Notes: a model not told the origin generated them from the sequence alone. DNA of 44,041 nt from Bradyrhizobium agreste (GCF_016031625.1 NZ_JACCHP010000036.1:1-44041), one strand, 5' to 3'. Positions 34,089 through 43,163 are shown, counted from the first letter of the stretch. Program-made: numbers and translations.

Positions 34089-34273
34089 GACATAAGTCTC
34101 TTGAATTGAAGTCTGTGGCCCCGGCAATCGCTGAACGAGAGCATAGGCCGTGCGCACCAGGCAAGCGGCGCCGGCAGCATGGCTGCTTGTGAGGGCGACA
34201 GGGCGAGCAGGAAGGCCGGAATTTGCAGCCGAATTCGCGAAAGCGGGGATCGCCGGCCTACATTAAAGTTTCG

Positions 34274-34795
34274 TCATGTGGCGCGCAGGCCAGGCAATCC
34301 GCCGGGGACAGGTCCGACGGCGCGATCCTTGGCCTTGCCACCGGCACGCTCCGCAACGGCGTGCTTCAGCTCGATCCGGTCGCGCTGGGAGATGCCGAGC
34401 AGGTCGGACGCGCGCCAGACCACATTGTCCTCGAACTCGCTGACCTCTCCGTCGGCATAGACCAGCTCCCACATCATCTGCACGATCCGCTTGCGACCCG
34501 CTTCGTCGAGCGAGCGCATGATGACGCTGGTGAAGTGATAGAGGTCGACGGCCTCGCCCTCGACCTGGGTGGCGTCGGCGATGAGACGGTCAGCGGTGCC
34601 GCGATCGAGCCCGAAATGGCTTTCGATCAGGCTGTGCAGCTTGCGCTGCTCGGCCGCGCTCGGCTGGCCGTCCAGCGAGACCACATGGACCAGCAGCGCG
34701 GTCGCGGCCAAGCGGTAATCGCTGTCGCCGAATGCGCGGTCCTGGGCTTGGGGACCGACAATGTCGGCGATGAATCGGCGCAAGCCTTCGAGCAT
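34274..34795 (-). CDS. TerB-like (tellurite resistance TerB domain) protein
   Basis: 173 aa from ATG 34795 (MLEGLRRFIADIVGPQAQD), which has AGGA 7 bases upstream. The frame extends to 34912 but reads into a repeat-rich leader. The all-helical TerB domain shows its two acidic motifs: HVVSLDGQPSAAEQRKL and LVYADGEVSEFEDNVVWRAS. TerB domains bind metals or membrane partners, and many chromosomal ones are unrelated to tellurite. The tail is rich in Gly, Pro and basic residues. Confidence 0.88.
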   Translation of the reverse strand: MLEGLRRFIADIVGPQAQDRAFGDSDYRLAATALLVHVVSLDGQPSAAEQRKLHSLIESHFGLDRGTADRLIADATQVEGEAVDLYHFTSVIMRSLDEAGRKRIVQMMWELVYADGEVSEFEDNVVWRASDLLGISQRDRIELKHAVAERAGGKAKDRAVGPVPGGLPGLRAT

Positions 34796-34924
34796 GGGTC
34801 CTACCGAGATCGATGACGCCGCAAGGAGCGCGGCCGTTACCAGCAATATATGAGCGGGAAACTCAACCGGCGCAACGTGCGTCAGTTCCGCGCGCGTATT
34901 ACGTTTCGGCAATCTGGATATCGA

Positions 34925-34958
34925 TCATTCCGGCGCGCAAAGCGCGAAGCCGGAATGA
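34925..34958. repeat. Short palindromic repeat (CATTCCGG type)
   Basis: TCATTCCGGC and GCCGGAATGA flank GCGCAAAGCGC. It is a minimal member of the dispersed palindrome family, between the cyclase and TerB genes. Confidence 0.75.
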
Positions 34959-34969
34959 CGGTCCGAAGC

Positions 34970-36379
34970 TCACGGTATCTCGTACACCACCATCTTGTCG
35001 GCGATGCCACGGAGCGCGGCCTGCTTCTGGATCGGCTTGATGGCGCGCTGCTCGAGCACTTCGGCGACTGCGGGCGCATCCAGCACCGGGCCGGTGATGT
35101 GAATCTCCTGCGCGGTCGACAGGCTCTGCACGCGGGCGGCGATATTGACGGTCTGGCCGAAATAATCCTGCCGCTCGTTGAGCATCACCGCAAGGCAGGG
35201 GCCCTCATGGATGCCGATCTTGAGAATGAGATCGTTAGCGCCGCGCTGCTTGTTCAATTCATCCATGGCTGCACGCATGCGTAGTCCGGCGGTGATGGCG
35301 TGCTCAGGTCTGACGAAGGTCGCCATGACGGCATCGCCGATCGTCTTCACGACTGCACCCTTCTCGGCAGCGATGATCTCCAGCAGCGCACGAAAATGCG
35401 CGCGCACAAGATCGAAAGCACTGAGGTCCCCGACGCGCTCGTACAAGGCCGTCGACCCCTTCAGGTCGGTGAACAGGAAGGTCAGGGACGTGATCTTCAA
35501 TCGCTGGTCGACGTTGAGATTGTCCGCCTTGAAGACGTCGCGGAACGTCTGATTGGACAGCATCCGCTTGGCCGTCAGGATCGGCTTGCGCTTGCCGATC
35601 ATCTCATGCAACGCGTCGGCGGCAATCCAGACCGACGGCAATACGCGATTGCCTGATTGGTTCTCGAGCGTAAGCCGCAACGGTCCTGGGCGCATCACGG
35701 TGGTCCCCGTGGGCGCCTCCAGCTTGTTGAACATGATCGAAAGCTGCTGACGTTCGTTGGTCGGCTCACCCTGAACATCCAGGAAATGGGCGGAATGGGT
35801 GACCGGCTCGAAAACGATGATGAACTGGCTAGGCAGGTTCAGCGAGAGAATCGCCTTTTCGCCGGCCGGTAATTCGAGCGCTTCGAGCGTCACTTCGTTG
35901 ATGAGGCGCGCGAACGACTCATCGCTGATGTCGACACCGGAGCTCCAGAACATCTGTCGCACGTATTCCCATATCGGCAGCGTGTCGGGATCGTGAGCGC
36001 CGATACGGCGGACACGCGGACTGACGGTAAAGGCCACCTCGACCATCTCGTCGACAGACGCCTCGTAGCCAGCTGCGCAGAGTGCGCAGTTGTAATCCTC
36101 GTGTTTCAGCGATTTCAACGTTGCATGTGCACCCAGAACTCCTCCGCAGCCGGGACACAGCACGTTCCAGCTCATGTCGAACAGGCCCAGCCGCGATGCG
36201 TGCAGGAATCCGGAGATGACCTTCTCCTGGTCGAGCCCGGCACGGTCGGCAAAATCCAGCACATTGATACGGTTGAGCTCGCGGTCCTGACCATTGGCGA
36301 TCAGCTGCGCAATCGCATCGACCACCTTGGGATCGGCGGTCTGCTTCAGAACGGAGAACTGGGCCTGGATGTCGCTCAT
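34970..36379 (-). CDS. DUF5939 zinc-ribbon adenylate/guanylate cyclase
   Basis: 469 aa. The N-terminal part begins helical (1-68), then a zinc-ribbon-like set CPGCGG (Cys75, Cys78) and CALC (Cys98, Cys101), then a DUF5939-type sensor region to ~290. The C-terminal class III cyclase domain (~298-469) has metal-binding Asp305 (FLFTDLKGST) and Asp349 (KTIGDAVMATF), and the transition-state pair Asn412/Arg416 (TVNIAARVQ), so it looks catalytically competent. Product (cAMP or cGMP) is not certain. No membrane segment is seen, so it is soluble. Related proteins are numerous in Bradyrhizobium. Confidence 0.88.
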   Translation of the reverse strand: MSDIQAQFSVLKQTADPKVVDAIAQLIANGQDRELNRINVLDFADRAGLDQEKVISGFLHASRLGLFDMSWNVLCPGCGGVLGAHATLKSLKHEDYNCALCAAGYEASVDEMVEVAFTVSPRVRRIGAHDPDTLPIWEYVRQMFWSSGVDISDESFARLINEVTLEALELPAGEKAILSLNLPSQFIIVFEPVTHSAHFLDVQGEPTNERQQLSIMFNKLEAPTGTTVMRPGPLRLTLENQSGNRVLPSVWIAADALHEMIGKRKPILTAKRMLSNQTFRDVFKADNLNVDQRLKITSLTFLFTDLKGSTALYERVGDLSAFDLVRAHFRALLEIIAAEKGAVVKTIGDAVMATFVRPEHAITAGLRMRAAMDELNKQRGANDLILKIGIHEGPCLAVMLNERQDYFGQTVNIAARVQSLSTAQEIHITGPVLDAPAVAEVLEQRAIKPIQKQAALRGIADKMVVYEIP

Positions 36380-36429
36380 GGCGAAACTCTATTTAGGATG
36401 GATCGCGTCAGCGGCCAGACGCACGACTG

Positions 36430-37800
36430 TCACCGACGCGTGATGCGGAACATGGGTGAGTGGTCCGGCTGGGTGGTGACGACGCCGAGCGGGATCACGG
36501 GGGCCTCCGGGTCGGCAAGCTCGATGCGGAACGCGCCGATCAGCCGCGCCAGCGCCAGCACGGATTCGGCCTGGGCAAACGGCGCGCCGATGCAGACGCG
36601 CGGACCCGCACCGAACGGCAGGTAGGCGAAACGGTCCGGCGCCTCCCTCGACATGAAGCGCTTTGGAACGAATGCGTTCGGCTGATCCCACAGCTTCTCG
36701 TGCCGGTGCAACAGCCAGGGTGCGATCATGATGATGTCGCCCTTGCCGATCTCGATGCCCGCCGCGTTGTCCTTGTCGCGCGCGGCACGCGCGACCAGGA
36801 AGGCCGGCGGATAGAGCCGCATGGTTTCGTCGATCACCGCGCGGGTGAATTTCTGGCGGTCGATGTCGGCCGTGCTGTCGAGATGCTCACCGCGGGTCTC
36901 GGACGCCACCTCTTCCTGCGTATCGGGATCGAGCGCAAGCAGATAGAGCGCCCAGAACAGCGCCGTCGCCGTGGTCTCGTGACCGGCGAGGATCATGGTC
37001 GCGACCTCGTCGACCAGCTGCTCGTCCGAGAAGCCCTGGCCGGTTTCGGGATCGCGCGCCTCGTCCATGAGGTCGAACAGGTCGCGCGGCGGCGCGCCGG
37101 CCTTCTTGCCCGCCTTACGCCGCTCGGCGATCAGCATGGCCACGAACTCGGTCCAGCGCTTGCGGAAACGGGCGCGGGCAAAATCCATCGGGCTCGGCCA
37201 GGACACCGGCAGCACCATGTCGAGGAAATAGGGACGCCCCAACCGCGCGGCATATTCCATGATGAAGTCGCGCAGGGTCGCGCCGTGCTGGTCCATGCCG
37301 AACGAAAACATCGTACGCCCGGCGATCTCGAGCGTCATGCGCTGCATGACCTGGCGCAGGTCGACCGGCTCGCCGGTTTTCGCGTCCAGCTTGGCGATGG
37401 TCTCGTCGAGCACCGCCGTCATGTGCGGAACGAGGTTCGCCGTCGCGCGCGGCGTGAAGGCCGGCGCGAGCGTGCGGCGCTGAAAGGTCCAGGAGTGACC
37501 TTCCGCGATCAGAAGGCCGTCACCGAGCACGGGACGCAGCATGCGGATGCCGGCCGGCGTGCGCGTGTAGTTCTCGTAATTGCTGAGCAGGACGTGCCGG
37601 ATCGCGTCCGGCTGGTTCAGGATGAAGCTGTTGCGGAAGAAAAAGCGGCCCGGAATGACCTCTTCCTCATAGGCGCGTTGCCCCCAGGTCGCGATCATGT
37701 TCTGCCTGACGACCGCGAGCCGGCCGAAGAACGACATGTCGTCGGGTGCCCGCGGGGGAGCCGGAGGGATGATGGGCCGACGCACGCTGGCGATATTCAT
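36430..37800 (-). CDS. Cytochrome P450
   Basis: 456 aa. I-helix oxygen-activation motif AGHETTATALFWAL, K-helix ExxR (DETMRLYPPAF), PERF-like FVPKRFMS and the haem-binding loop FGAGPRVCIG with ligand Cys403. The overall pattern is like the CYP4/CYP102-related group that hydroxylates fatty acids or hydrocarbons. No signal or TM segment, so soluble. No ferredoxin or reductase gene adjoins it, so it must borrow electrons from elsewhere. Substrate unknown. Confidence 0.93.
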   Translation of the reverse strand: MNIASVRRPIIPPAPPRAPDDMSFFGRLAVVRQNMIATWGQRAYEEEVIPGRFFFRNSFILNQPDAIRHVLLSNYENYTRTPAGIRMLRPVLGDGLLIAEGHSWTFQRRTLAPAFTPRATANLVPHMTAVLDETIAKLDAKTGEPVDLRQVMQRMTLEIAGRTMFSFGMDQHGATLRDFIMEYAARLGRPYFLDMVLPVSWPSPMDFARARFRKRWTEFVAMLIAERRKAGKKAGAPPRDLFDLMDEARDPETGQGFSDEQLVDEVATMILAGHETTATALFWALYLLALDPDTQEEVASETRGEHLDSTADIDRQKFTRAVIDETMRLYPPAFLVARAARDKDNAAGIEIGKGDIIMIAPWLLHRHEKLWDQPNAFVPKRFMSREAPDRFAYLPFGAGPRVCIGAPFAQAESVLALARLIGAFRIELADPEAPVIPLGVVTTQPDHSPMFRITRR

Positions 37801-37835
37801 GGCTCTCTCCCGCGAGATGGGACGCAGGTAAATAG

Positions 37836-39215
37836 CTAGTAAGTCAGCTCGGCGATGGCAATCCGGTTCTCGGACGCAGGCCAGGCGCGTGCCACAATCC
37901 GTTCTTCGCCGAATTGGGCTACGATGTTACGGCCGACCTCGCCGGCGGGAAGCCGCAGGGTTGCTGCCGTATCCGTGGGCACGCCCGGTTTGACGTCGGC
38001 CGGCTCGTTGCCGTCGAGCAGCACCACGTCTCGCGGCAGGCCGAAATAGCCGCGCGGACGCGACATGATAACGACGGCGTCGGCGTCCTTGTCGGCCGGC
38101 CCGAGCGGGCGCGCAGGCCGCAGATGCACGACCTCGGACGAGCGCGGGAAGGGCGAGCGGTAAATGTGCGTCGTCGGTGCATCCGGCGAGGTCAGCACGA
38201 ATTCGAGCGACCAGGCGGGATCGACCTGTGCCGGCCCCCAGCGGCCATCGGAGCCCGTCCTCGAGCTATGCAGCGCACCCTCTTTGCGCTCACCGGTCTC
38301 GGGATCGACACGGAAGATATCGACGATTGCACCCGCGACCGGCCGATTGGTCGGCGCGCCGCCGGGCGTGGCGGTGACGAGGCCGCTCAACGTCACGCTG
38401 GTCTCCGGCACGATCGCGATACGCGCGGGCTCACGTCCTGCGATGAACTTGTAGATCTCACGGAACGCGCGCGGATGGAACGCCACCTCGCGATGGTCGA
38501 GCGCGCCGAGCACGAGATTGGTGGCGCCCCTCAGCTCCGGCCCTTCGACCGTGACATTGGTCGGGGTGCCGGGCTTGCCGATGAAGCGGCCGTCGCTCTG
38601 CGCATATTTGTCCATGCCGTCGCTGCGCAGCGTGAGGAAGGCAACGCCCGGCGTCACCTCGCTCTCGCCCTCGTTCAGTCCGCGCAGGAACGTGCCGCGG
38701 CCGTTGAACTCGTTGTTGGGCTGGTCGTCGGTCGCGAACACACCGTGATTGGGGGTGCCGCACAGCACGGCGTGGCTGACATCGCCGGCGCCGCCGTTCT
38801 TGCAGAGGTTGCGAATGGCATAGCCGCCGCGCGAGCTGCCGACCAGCGCCACGCGCGCTGCGCCGGTGCGGCGCTTCAGCTCAGCGATGGCGGCAGCGAG
38901 CTCGCGGCGCTGGTCCTCGGTCGAGGAGCGGTTCGCCTGCTCGACCTTGTCGTCGCTGCGCGCCAGGGGATCGGTGAAATTGATCGCCATCATGCGATCC
39001 CGCGCGACGCCGTTGGACTCCATCCGCCAAAGCGTGGTCATCCAGAGCGCGTCGTAGTCGCCGTTGCCGTGGACGAACAGAATCGGCGGCGGCGGGTCCG
39101 CAAGCAATGCGGCCGCCATCGGTGCAGATTGGGCCAGCACGTCCGACCGCAAGCTCGCAATTGCGAAAGGCACGCTCGCAGCCCCTTGCAAAATCGTCCG
39201 TCGCGACAGCTTCAT
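37836..39215 (-). CDS. Tat-exported lipase-like alpha/beta hydrolase with C-terminal beta domains
   Basis: 459 aa. Tat signal SRRTILQGAASVPFAIAS at residues 4-21. Lipase-type features: ILFVHGNGDYDALW (45-58), nucleophile Ser128 in the elbow GSSRGG (126-131), and CGTPNHGVF downstream. Residues ~270-459 look beta-rich, with an Ig/carboxypeptidase-regulatory-like stretch (SVTLSGLVTATPGG, GRWGPAQVDPAWSLEFVL). This resembles extracytoplasmic lipases/esterases. It lies 36 bp upstream of the P450 on the same strand, so the two may be co-transcribed. Confidence 0.8.
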   Translation of the reverse strand: MKLSRRTILQGAASVPFAIASLRSDVLAQSAPMAAALLADPPPPILFVHGNGDYDALWMTTLWRMESNGVARDRMMAINFTDPLARSDDKVEQANRSSTEDQRRELAAAIAELKRRTGAARVALVGSSRGGYAIRNLCKNGGAGDVSHAVLCGTPNHGVFATDDQPNNEFNGRGTFLRGLNEGESEVTPGVAFLTLRSDGMDKYAQSDGRFIGKPGTPTNVTVEGPELRGATNLVLGALDHREVAFHPRAFREIYKFIAGREPARIAIVPETSVTLSGLVTATPGGAPTNRPVAGAIVDIFRVDPETGERKEGALHSSRTGSDGRWGPAQVDPAWSLEFVLTSPDAPTTHIYRSPFPRSSEVVHLRPARPLGPADKDADAVVIMSRPRGYFGLPRDVVLLDGNEPADVKPGVPTDTAATLRLPAGEVGRNIVAQFGEERIVARAWPASENRIAIAELTY

Positions 39216-39352
39216 CAGCTCCTCCCCGGCAAGCCCGCCTCTTTGCTTTGCTTATACCGGCCAAGGCACTGGACAGCGAAGGACTTTCGCAGGCATCACT
39301 GAATTGGCCGGAATCACCACGACCACTTCTGCCATTCGATATGGAAGGGGAT

Positions 39353-41041
39353 ATGACCGAGCAGCCGAACCGCCCGAAAATGACCGCCGACGGCATCACT
39401 GCGCCCCTGCGGTACACCGTGTTCCGGCGAATCTGGCTCGCCAGCCTGCTCTCCAATCTCGGCCTCCTGATCCAGGGCGTGGGCGCGGCCTGGGCGATGA
39501 CGCAGATGGCGGCCTCGGCGGACAAGGTGGCCCTGGTGCAGACCGCCTTGATGCTGCCGATCATGCTGATCTCGATGCCGGCCGGCGCCATCGCCGACAT
39601 GTACGACCGCCGCATCGTCAGCGTGATTTCGCTGTCGATCGCGCTGATCGGCGCGAGCGCGCTCACCGTGCTGGCCGGCTTCAACCTGATCACCCCCGAA
39701 TTGCTGCTCGCCTTCTGCTTCATCGTCGGCAGCGGCAATGCGCTGTTCGGCCCGGCCTGGCAGTCCTCGGTCAGTGAGCAGGTGCCGCCCGAGGCCTTGG
39801 CATCCGCGGTGGCGCTGAACGGCATCAGCTACAACATCGCGCGCAGCTTCGGTCCGGCGGTCGGCGGCGTCATCGTCGCCGCGCTCGGTGCGGTAGCCGC
39901 ATTCGCCTGCAATGCGATCCTGTATCTGCCGCTGCTGGTGGTGCTGCTGCTCTGGCGCCGCAGCACCGAGCCGTCGCGCCTGCCGCGGGAAAAGCTCAAC
40001 CGCGCCATGGTCTCGGGCGTGCGTTACATCACCAATTCGCCGCCGATCAAGATCGTGCTGTTGCGCACGCTGGTGATGGGCCTGATCGGCGGCGCGGTGA
40101 TGGCGCTGATGCCGCTGGTCGCGCGCGACCTCCTGCATGGCGGCGCGCAGATGTACGGCATCATGCTCGGCGCCTTCGGCATGGGCGCGGTGATCGGCGC
40201 GCTCAACATCCACGAACTGCGCAAGCGCATGAGCGGCGAGGCCGCGATCCGCGCCTGCACCATCTCGATGGCCTTCGCGATGGCAGCACTCGCGCTGAGC
40301 ACGGAGCCGGTGCTGACGGCGGCCGCGCTCGTGCTGGGCGGCGCAGTCTGGATGGCAGCGATCGCGCTGTTCAATATCGGCGTGCAGCTCTCGGCCCCGC
40401 GTTGGGTCGCCGGTCGCTCGCTCGCGGCGTTCCAGGCCGCGATCGCCGGCGGCATCGCGATCGGCGCCTGGGGCTGGGGCCATCTCACGGACTATGCCGG
40501 CGTCGAGATGGCGCTGCTGACGGCAGCAGGCCTGATGCTGATCTCGCCGCTGCTCGGCATCTGGCTCACGATGCCGCGCGTCGGCGCCCGCAACGAGGAT
40601 GCGGACATGCTCGCCGATCCCGAGGTGAAACTGTCGCTGACCGGACGCAGCGGGCCCCTCGTGGTCGAGATCGAATACCGGGTCGCCCAAGAGAATGCGC
40701 GCGCGTTCCACAACGTGATGCAGGACGTGCAGCTCTCGCGTCAGCGCAACGGCGCCTATGGCTGGTCGATCGCGCGCGACATCGCCGACCCCGAGCTATG
40801 GACCGAGCGCTATCACTGCCCGACCTGGTTCGATTATTTGCGTCAGCGCAACCGTTCGACCCAGTCCGAACGCGCGCTGCATCAGCAGGCGATCGATTTC
40901 CACATCGGACCCGAGCCGGTGCGGATCCGCCGCATGCTGGAGCGTCCGTTCGGCTCGGTGCGCTGGAAGGACGACACGCCGGACCGCGCCAACAGTGAGG
41001 TGCTGCCGGTGGTCGCGACCGCTGCGGGAAGCAGTACGTAA
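39353..41041 (+). CDS. MFS transporter of the PF05977 (transmembrane secretion effector / EntS-like) type
   Basis: 562 aa from ATG 39353 (MTEQPNRPKMTADGITAPLR), preceded by GGAAGGGG; an ATG four codons earlier (39341) is also possible. About 12 transmembrane helices fill residues ~20-420, with the MFS loop 2-3 motif GAIADMYDRR. A ~140-residue soluble C-terminal part (LVVEIEYRVAQENARAFHNV...WTERYHCPTWFDYLRQRNR) looks like a dimeric alpha/beta-barrel (antibiotic monooxygenase-like) domain. That extension is usual in this family. Export of siderophore or small molecules is the family's known role; the substrate here is unknown. Confidence 0.88.
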   Translation: MTEQPNRPKMTADGITAPLRYTVFRRIWLASLLSNLGLLIQGVGAAWAMTQMAASADKVALVQTALMLPIMLISMPAGAIADMYDRRIVSVISLSIALIGASALTVLAGFNLITPELLLAFCFIVGSGNALFGPAWQSSVSEQVPPEALASAVALNGISYNIARSFGPAVGGVIVAALGAVAAFACNAILYLPLLVVLLLWRRSTEPSRLPREKLNRAMVSGVRYITNSPPIKIVLLRTLVMGLIGGAVMALMPLVARDLLHGGAQMYGIMLGAFGMGAVIGALNIHELRKRMSGEAAIRACTISMAFAMAALALSTEPVLTAAALVLGGAVWMAAIALFNIGVQLSAPRWVAGRSLAAFQAAIAGGIAIGAWGWGHLTDYAGVEMALLTAAGLMLISPLLGIWLTMPRVGARNEDADMLADPEVKLSLTGRSGPLVVEIEYRVAQENARAFHNVMQDVQLSRQRNGAYGWSIARDIADPELWTERYHCPTWFDYLRQRNRSTQSERALHQQAIDFHIGPEPVRIRRMLERPFGSVRWKDDTPDRANSEVLPVVATAAGSST

Positions 41042-41047
41042 GTCTCT

Positions 41048-41153
41048 CGTCATTCCGGGGCGCGCCGTCAGGCGCGAACCCGGAATCCATTTATCTCAGA
41101 ACCTTGTCGTTTGATGGATTCCGGGTTCGCGCTTCGCGCGCCCCGGAATGACG
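41048..41153. repeat. Palindromic dispersed repeat (CGTCATTCCGGGG type), large
   Basis: The left arm CGTCATTCCGGGGCGCG...GCGCGAACCCGGAATCCAT and right arm ATGGATTCCGGGTTCGCG...GCGCCCCGGAATGACG are near-perfect reverse complements around an AT-richer centre. It fills the convergent gap between the MFS and miniprotein genes almost to the base. Confidence 0.9.
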
Positions 41154-41154
41154 A

Positions 41155-41370
41155 TCACTGCCCGTGATCCGTCAGCACCTTGTCGCAGCCCTTGCTGAGG
41201 CGGGTGCGGTTCTGCTTCAGGCAGGCGAGCACGGCACCGTCGCCATTGTTCATCACGGCGCGGCAGAAGCGGCTGACATCGCGCGCGCAGGCATCATGGC
41301 CGGGCTGCTGTTGCGCGGATGCAGCCGAAGCGCACAGGAGCAAAGGAATGATGAAAAGAAACCTGGTCAT
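41155..41370 (-). CDS. Small secreted four-cysteine protein A
   Basis: 71 aa. The signal peptide is ~residues 1-19 (MTRFLFIIPLLLCASAASA). The mature ~50-residue part carries four cysteines at 28, 36, 50 and 62 (C-x7-C-x13-C-x11-C) in HDACARDVSRFCRAV and CLKQNRTRLSKGCDKV. This is a Cys-rich-repeat (GLG1-like) pattern, presumably two disulfides in the periplasm. Its pattern is shared with the 97-aa protein at 41543-41836. Function unknown. Confidence 0.8.
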   Translation of the reverse strand: MTRFLFIIPLLLCASAASAQQQPGHDACARDVSRFCRAVMNNGDGAVLACLKQNRTRLSKGCDKVLTDHGQ

Positions 41371-41542
41371 CGCGGAATGCCTCTTACCCGGAAGAATGTG
41401 CGGGCGAAGCTAGTGCGACGATCCGAGGGCCGCAACGGCTTTGTTGCTGGCTGCCACATGCCGCCTGGCCCCGGTTTTAACGCCAGGGCGCGCCGCGCAG
41501 GAGCTCACTGAACGCAACGGTCGAGGCGTTGCTGCCCGTCTC

Positions 41543-41836
41543 TCATTGCTTGTCTTGAGCGTCAGCGACCTTGCGCGAAGCGCCCTTGGCGAGGTCCTTG
41601 TCCATCACCGCGCGGCAGCCGGCGCTGAGGTCCGAGCGATGCTTGATCATGCACGCCGTGATCTTCGGGATATTGGGGATCTCCGCCGAGCAGAGGCGGA
41701 AGGCGTCGCCCGTGCACATCTGCTGCGCCTCGGCCGTGAAGGCGAAGCTCGCACTGGTCGACGCGATCGAGACGATGGCGGCAAAGCCCAGGGCCAGGCT
41801 GGCGTCGCGGGTCTTGCCGGTAGACGACTTGGTCAT
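41543..41836 (-). CDS. Small secreted four-cysteine protein B (paralogue of A)
   Basis: 97 aa. A charged start then hydrophobic signal (about 13-38, ending AEA). Cysteines 41, 49, 62 and 74 (C-x7-C-x12-C-x11-C) lie in CTGDAFRLC, ACMIKHRSDL and SAGC, aligning with protein A at every cysteine and at the LSxGC motif. A Lys/Asp-rich tail follows (MDKDLAKGASRKVADAQDKQ). Two CRP-like sites lie 78-123 bp upstream of its start in the gap shared with the divergent deacetylase gene. Function unknown. Confidence 0.8.
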   Translation of the reverse strand: MTKSSTGKTRDASLALGFAAIVSIASTSASFAFTAEAQQMCTGDAFRLCSAEIPNIPKITACMIKHRSDLSAGCRAVMDKDLAKGASRKVADAQDKQ

Positions 41837-41913
41837 TTGAAGCTCCCATTGGCGCCGCCACAGCGGGCCCGTTGTCGATGGGAGCTACGATGCTCCGGCA
41901 AATCCGTTTCCAC

Positions 41914-41929
41914 TGTGATGACGCTCACG
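41914..41929. promoter_or_regulatory. CRP-like operator 1 (TGTGA-N6-TCACG)
   Basis: TGTGATGACGCTCACG matches the CRP-type consensus half-sites TGTGA/TCACA with one mismatch. It is located between divergent genes starting at 41836 and 42089. Confidence 0.45.
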
Positions 41930-41943
41930 GGAGACCCAGCTTC

Positions 41944-41959
41944 TGTGATCTCGGTCACT
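41944..41959. promoter_or_regulatory. CRP-like operator 2 (TGTGA-N6-TCACT)
   Basis: TGTGATCTCGGTCACT lies exactly 30 bp (about three helical turns) from operator 1, so both would face the same side of the DNA. Confidence 0.45.
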
Positions 41960-42088
41960 TTGGCGCAGCCCGCTGAAATTCCTCCGCAACCGCCGTCGTG
42001 TTGGTGTCACGTTAACTCTTGGTTCGCATTAATGGCTCGTCGCGCGGGAAATTCCGCCGGTTTGGTTGCGTAATTGGAAAGATTAGCG

Positions 42089-43138
42089 ATGCGTAATGCG
42101 TTGGGCCTGATGCTGGCCAGTGTAGTTGCGGCGGTCGTGATCGCCGCCGGCGGTTGGTTTTATTATTCCGCGCGCGCCGACCAGGGCGCTCCCAAGACAG
42201 TTGCCGCCCGTGCCGCCAATCCATTGCCGGCACAGGCGAAGCTCGCCGCCAAGGACGACGTCGAGACCACCGCAGCCATCGCGGCCAAGCCGGCCGCAGC
42301 AGCACCTGCGCCCGCACCGGTCATGCCGATGCAGCCGAAGCAGGCCTGCGCCAATCCGAACGCCCTGGGTGTGTCCCGCGTGGTCGAGATCGACACGACC
42401 GGCGGTCCCGGCTTCGGCTTCGAGCATTTCAAGCAGTTCGACTTCCTGACCGAGAAGGAGGTCGTGCTGACCTTCGACGACGGTCCGTGGCCGGTCAATA
42501 CGCCTGCGGTGCTGAAGGCGCTCGCGGACGAATGCACCAAGGGCCTGTTCTTCTCCGTCGGCAAGCACGCGACTTACCATCCGGAGATCCTGCGCCAGGT
42601 GCTGGCCCAGGGCCACACGGTCGGCACGCACACCTGGTCGCATGTCAATCTCAACGGCAAGAAGATGACCGAGCAGCAGGTCAAGGACGAGGTCGAGAAG
42701 GGTTTTAGCGCGGTGCGGTTCGCGCTCGGCACCAATCCGGCGCCGTTCTTCCGCTTCCCGCAGCTGCAGCACAATCCGGCGATGGTGACCTATTTCGGCA
42801 CCCGCAACGTCGCGATGTTCTCGACCGACATCGACTCCTTCGACTTCAGGAAGGGCGCGACGCCGGAGAAGATCGTCGAGACCGTGATGGGAAGGCTCGA
42901 CAAGCTCGGCAAGGGCATCATCCTGATGCACGACTTCCAGAAGCACACCGGCGAAGCCATGCCGGCGCTGCTCGCGCGGCTCAAGGCCGGCGGCTACAAG
43001 ATCGTGCAGATGAAGGCCAAGACGACCTTCCAGACGCTGCCGGAATATGACGAGGCGCTGATGAAGGACATGAAGGTGCCGACCGCCGGCACGAACACGC
43101 GCCCGATCTCGAGCGTGGTGCAGACGGTTTCGCAATAA
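42089..43138 (+). CDS. Polysaccharide deacetylase (NodB/CE4 homology), exported
   Basis: 349 aa from ATG 42089, with GGAAAG 8 bases upstream. A TTG five codons earlier is possible but less likely. Residues ~6-27 form a signal anchor, then an Ala/Pro/Lys linker to ~85. The NodB domain has TFDDGP (128-133, Asp130/Asp131), HTWSH (metal His181 and His185), FFRFPQLQ and the C-terminal IILMHDFQKHT. CE4 enzymes remove N-acetyl groups from peptidoglycan or exopolysaccharide with a Zn or Co ion. It is not the nodulation NodB (longer, with exported linker). It may share a CRP-like control region with the divergent miniprotein gene. Confidence 0.9.
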   Translation: MRNALGLMLASVVAAVVIAAGGWFYYSARADQGAPKTVAARAANPLPAQAKLAAKDDVETTAAIAAKPAAAAPAPAPVMPMQPKQACANPNALGVSRVVEIDTTGGPGFGFEHFKQFDFLTEKEVVLTFDDGPWPVNTPAVLKALADECTKGLFFSVGKHATYHPEILRQVLAQGHTVGTHTWSHVNLNGKKMTEQQVKDEVEKGFSAVRFALGTNPAPFFRFPQLQHNPAMVTYFGTRNVAMFSTDIDSFDFRKGATPEKIVETVMGRLDKLGKGIILMHDFQKHTGEAMPALLARLKAGGYKIVQMKAKTTFQTLPEYDEALMKDMKVPTAGTNTRPISSVVQTVSQ

Positions 43139-43163
43139 CCGCGATCATCGCGTCAAATGAATC

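Noticed and set aside
34274..34795. Tellurite-resistance operon
   Set aside because: Only a single TerB-like domain is present, without TerC, TerD or other ter genes, so resistance is not supported.
39107..39352. N-terminal extension of the MFS transporter
   Set aside because: It overlaps the start of the divergent hydrolase gene and lacks membrane-protein character. ATG 39353 has a ribosome site.
39314..40711. A 465-codon minus-strand open frame under the MFS transporter
   Set aside because: It is Arg/His/Gln-rich, has no motif, and is a mirror of the GC-rich plus-strand codons. The transporter on the other strand is clearly real.
42089..43138. Nodulation chitooligosaccharide deacetylase NodB
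   Set aside because: It shares the CE4 domain but has an exported anchor and a long Ala/Pro linker, and no nod genes or nod boxes are nearby. General envelope deacetylase is more likely.
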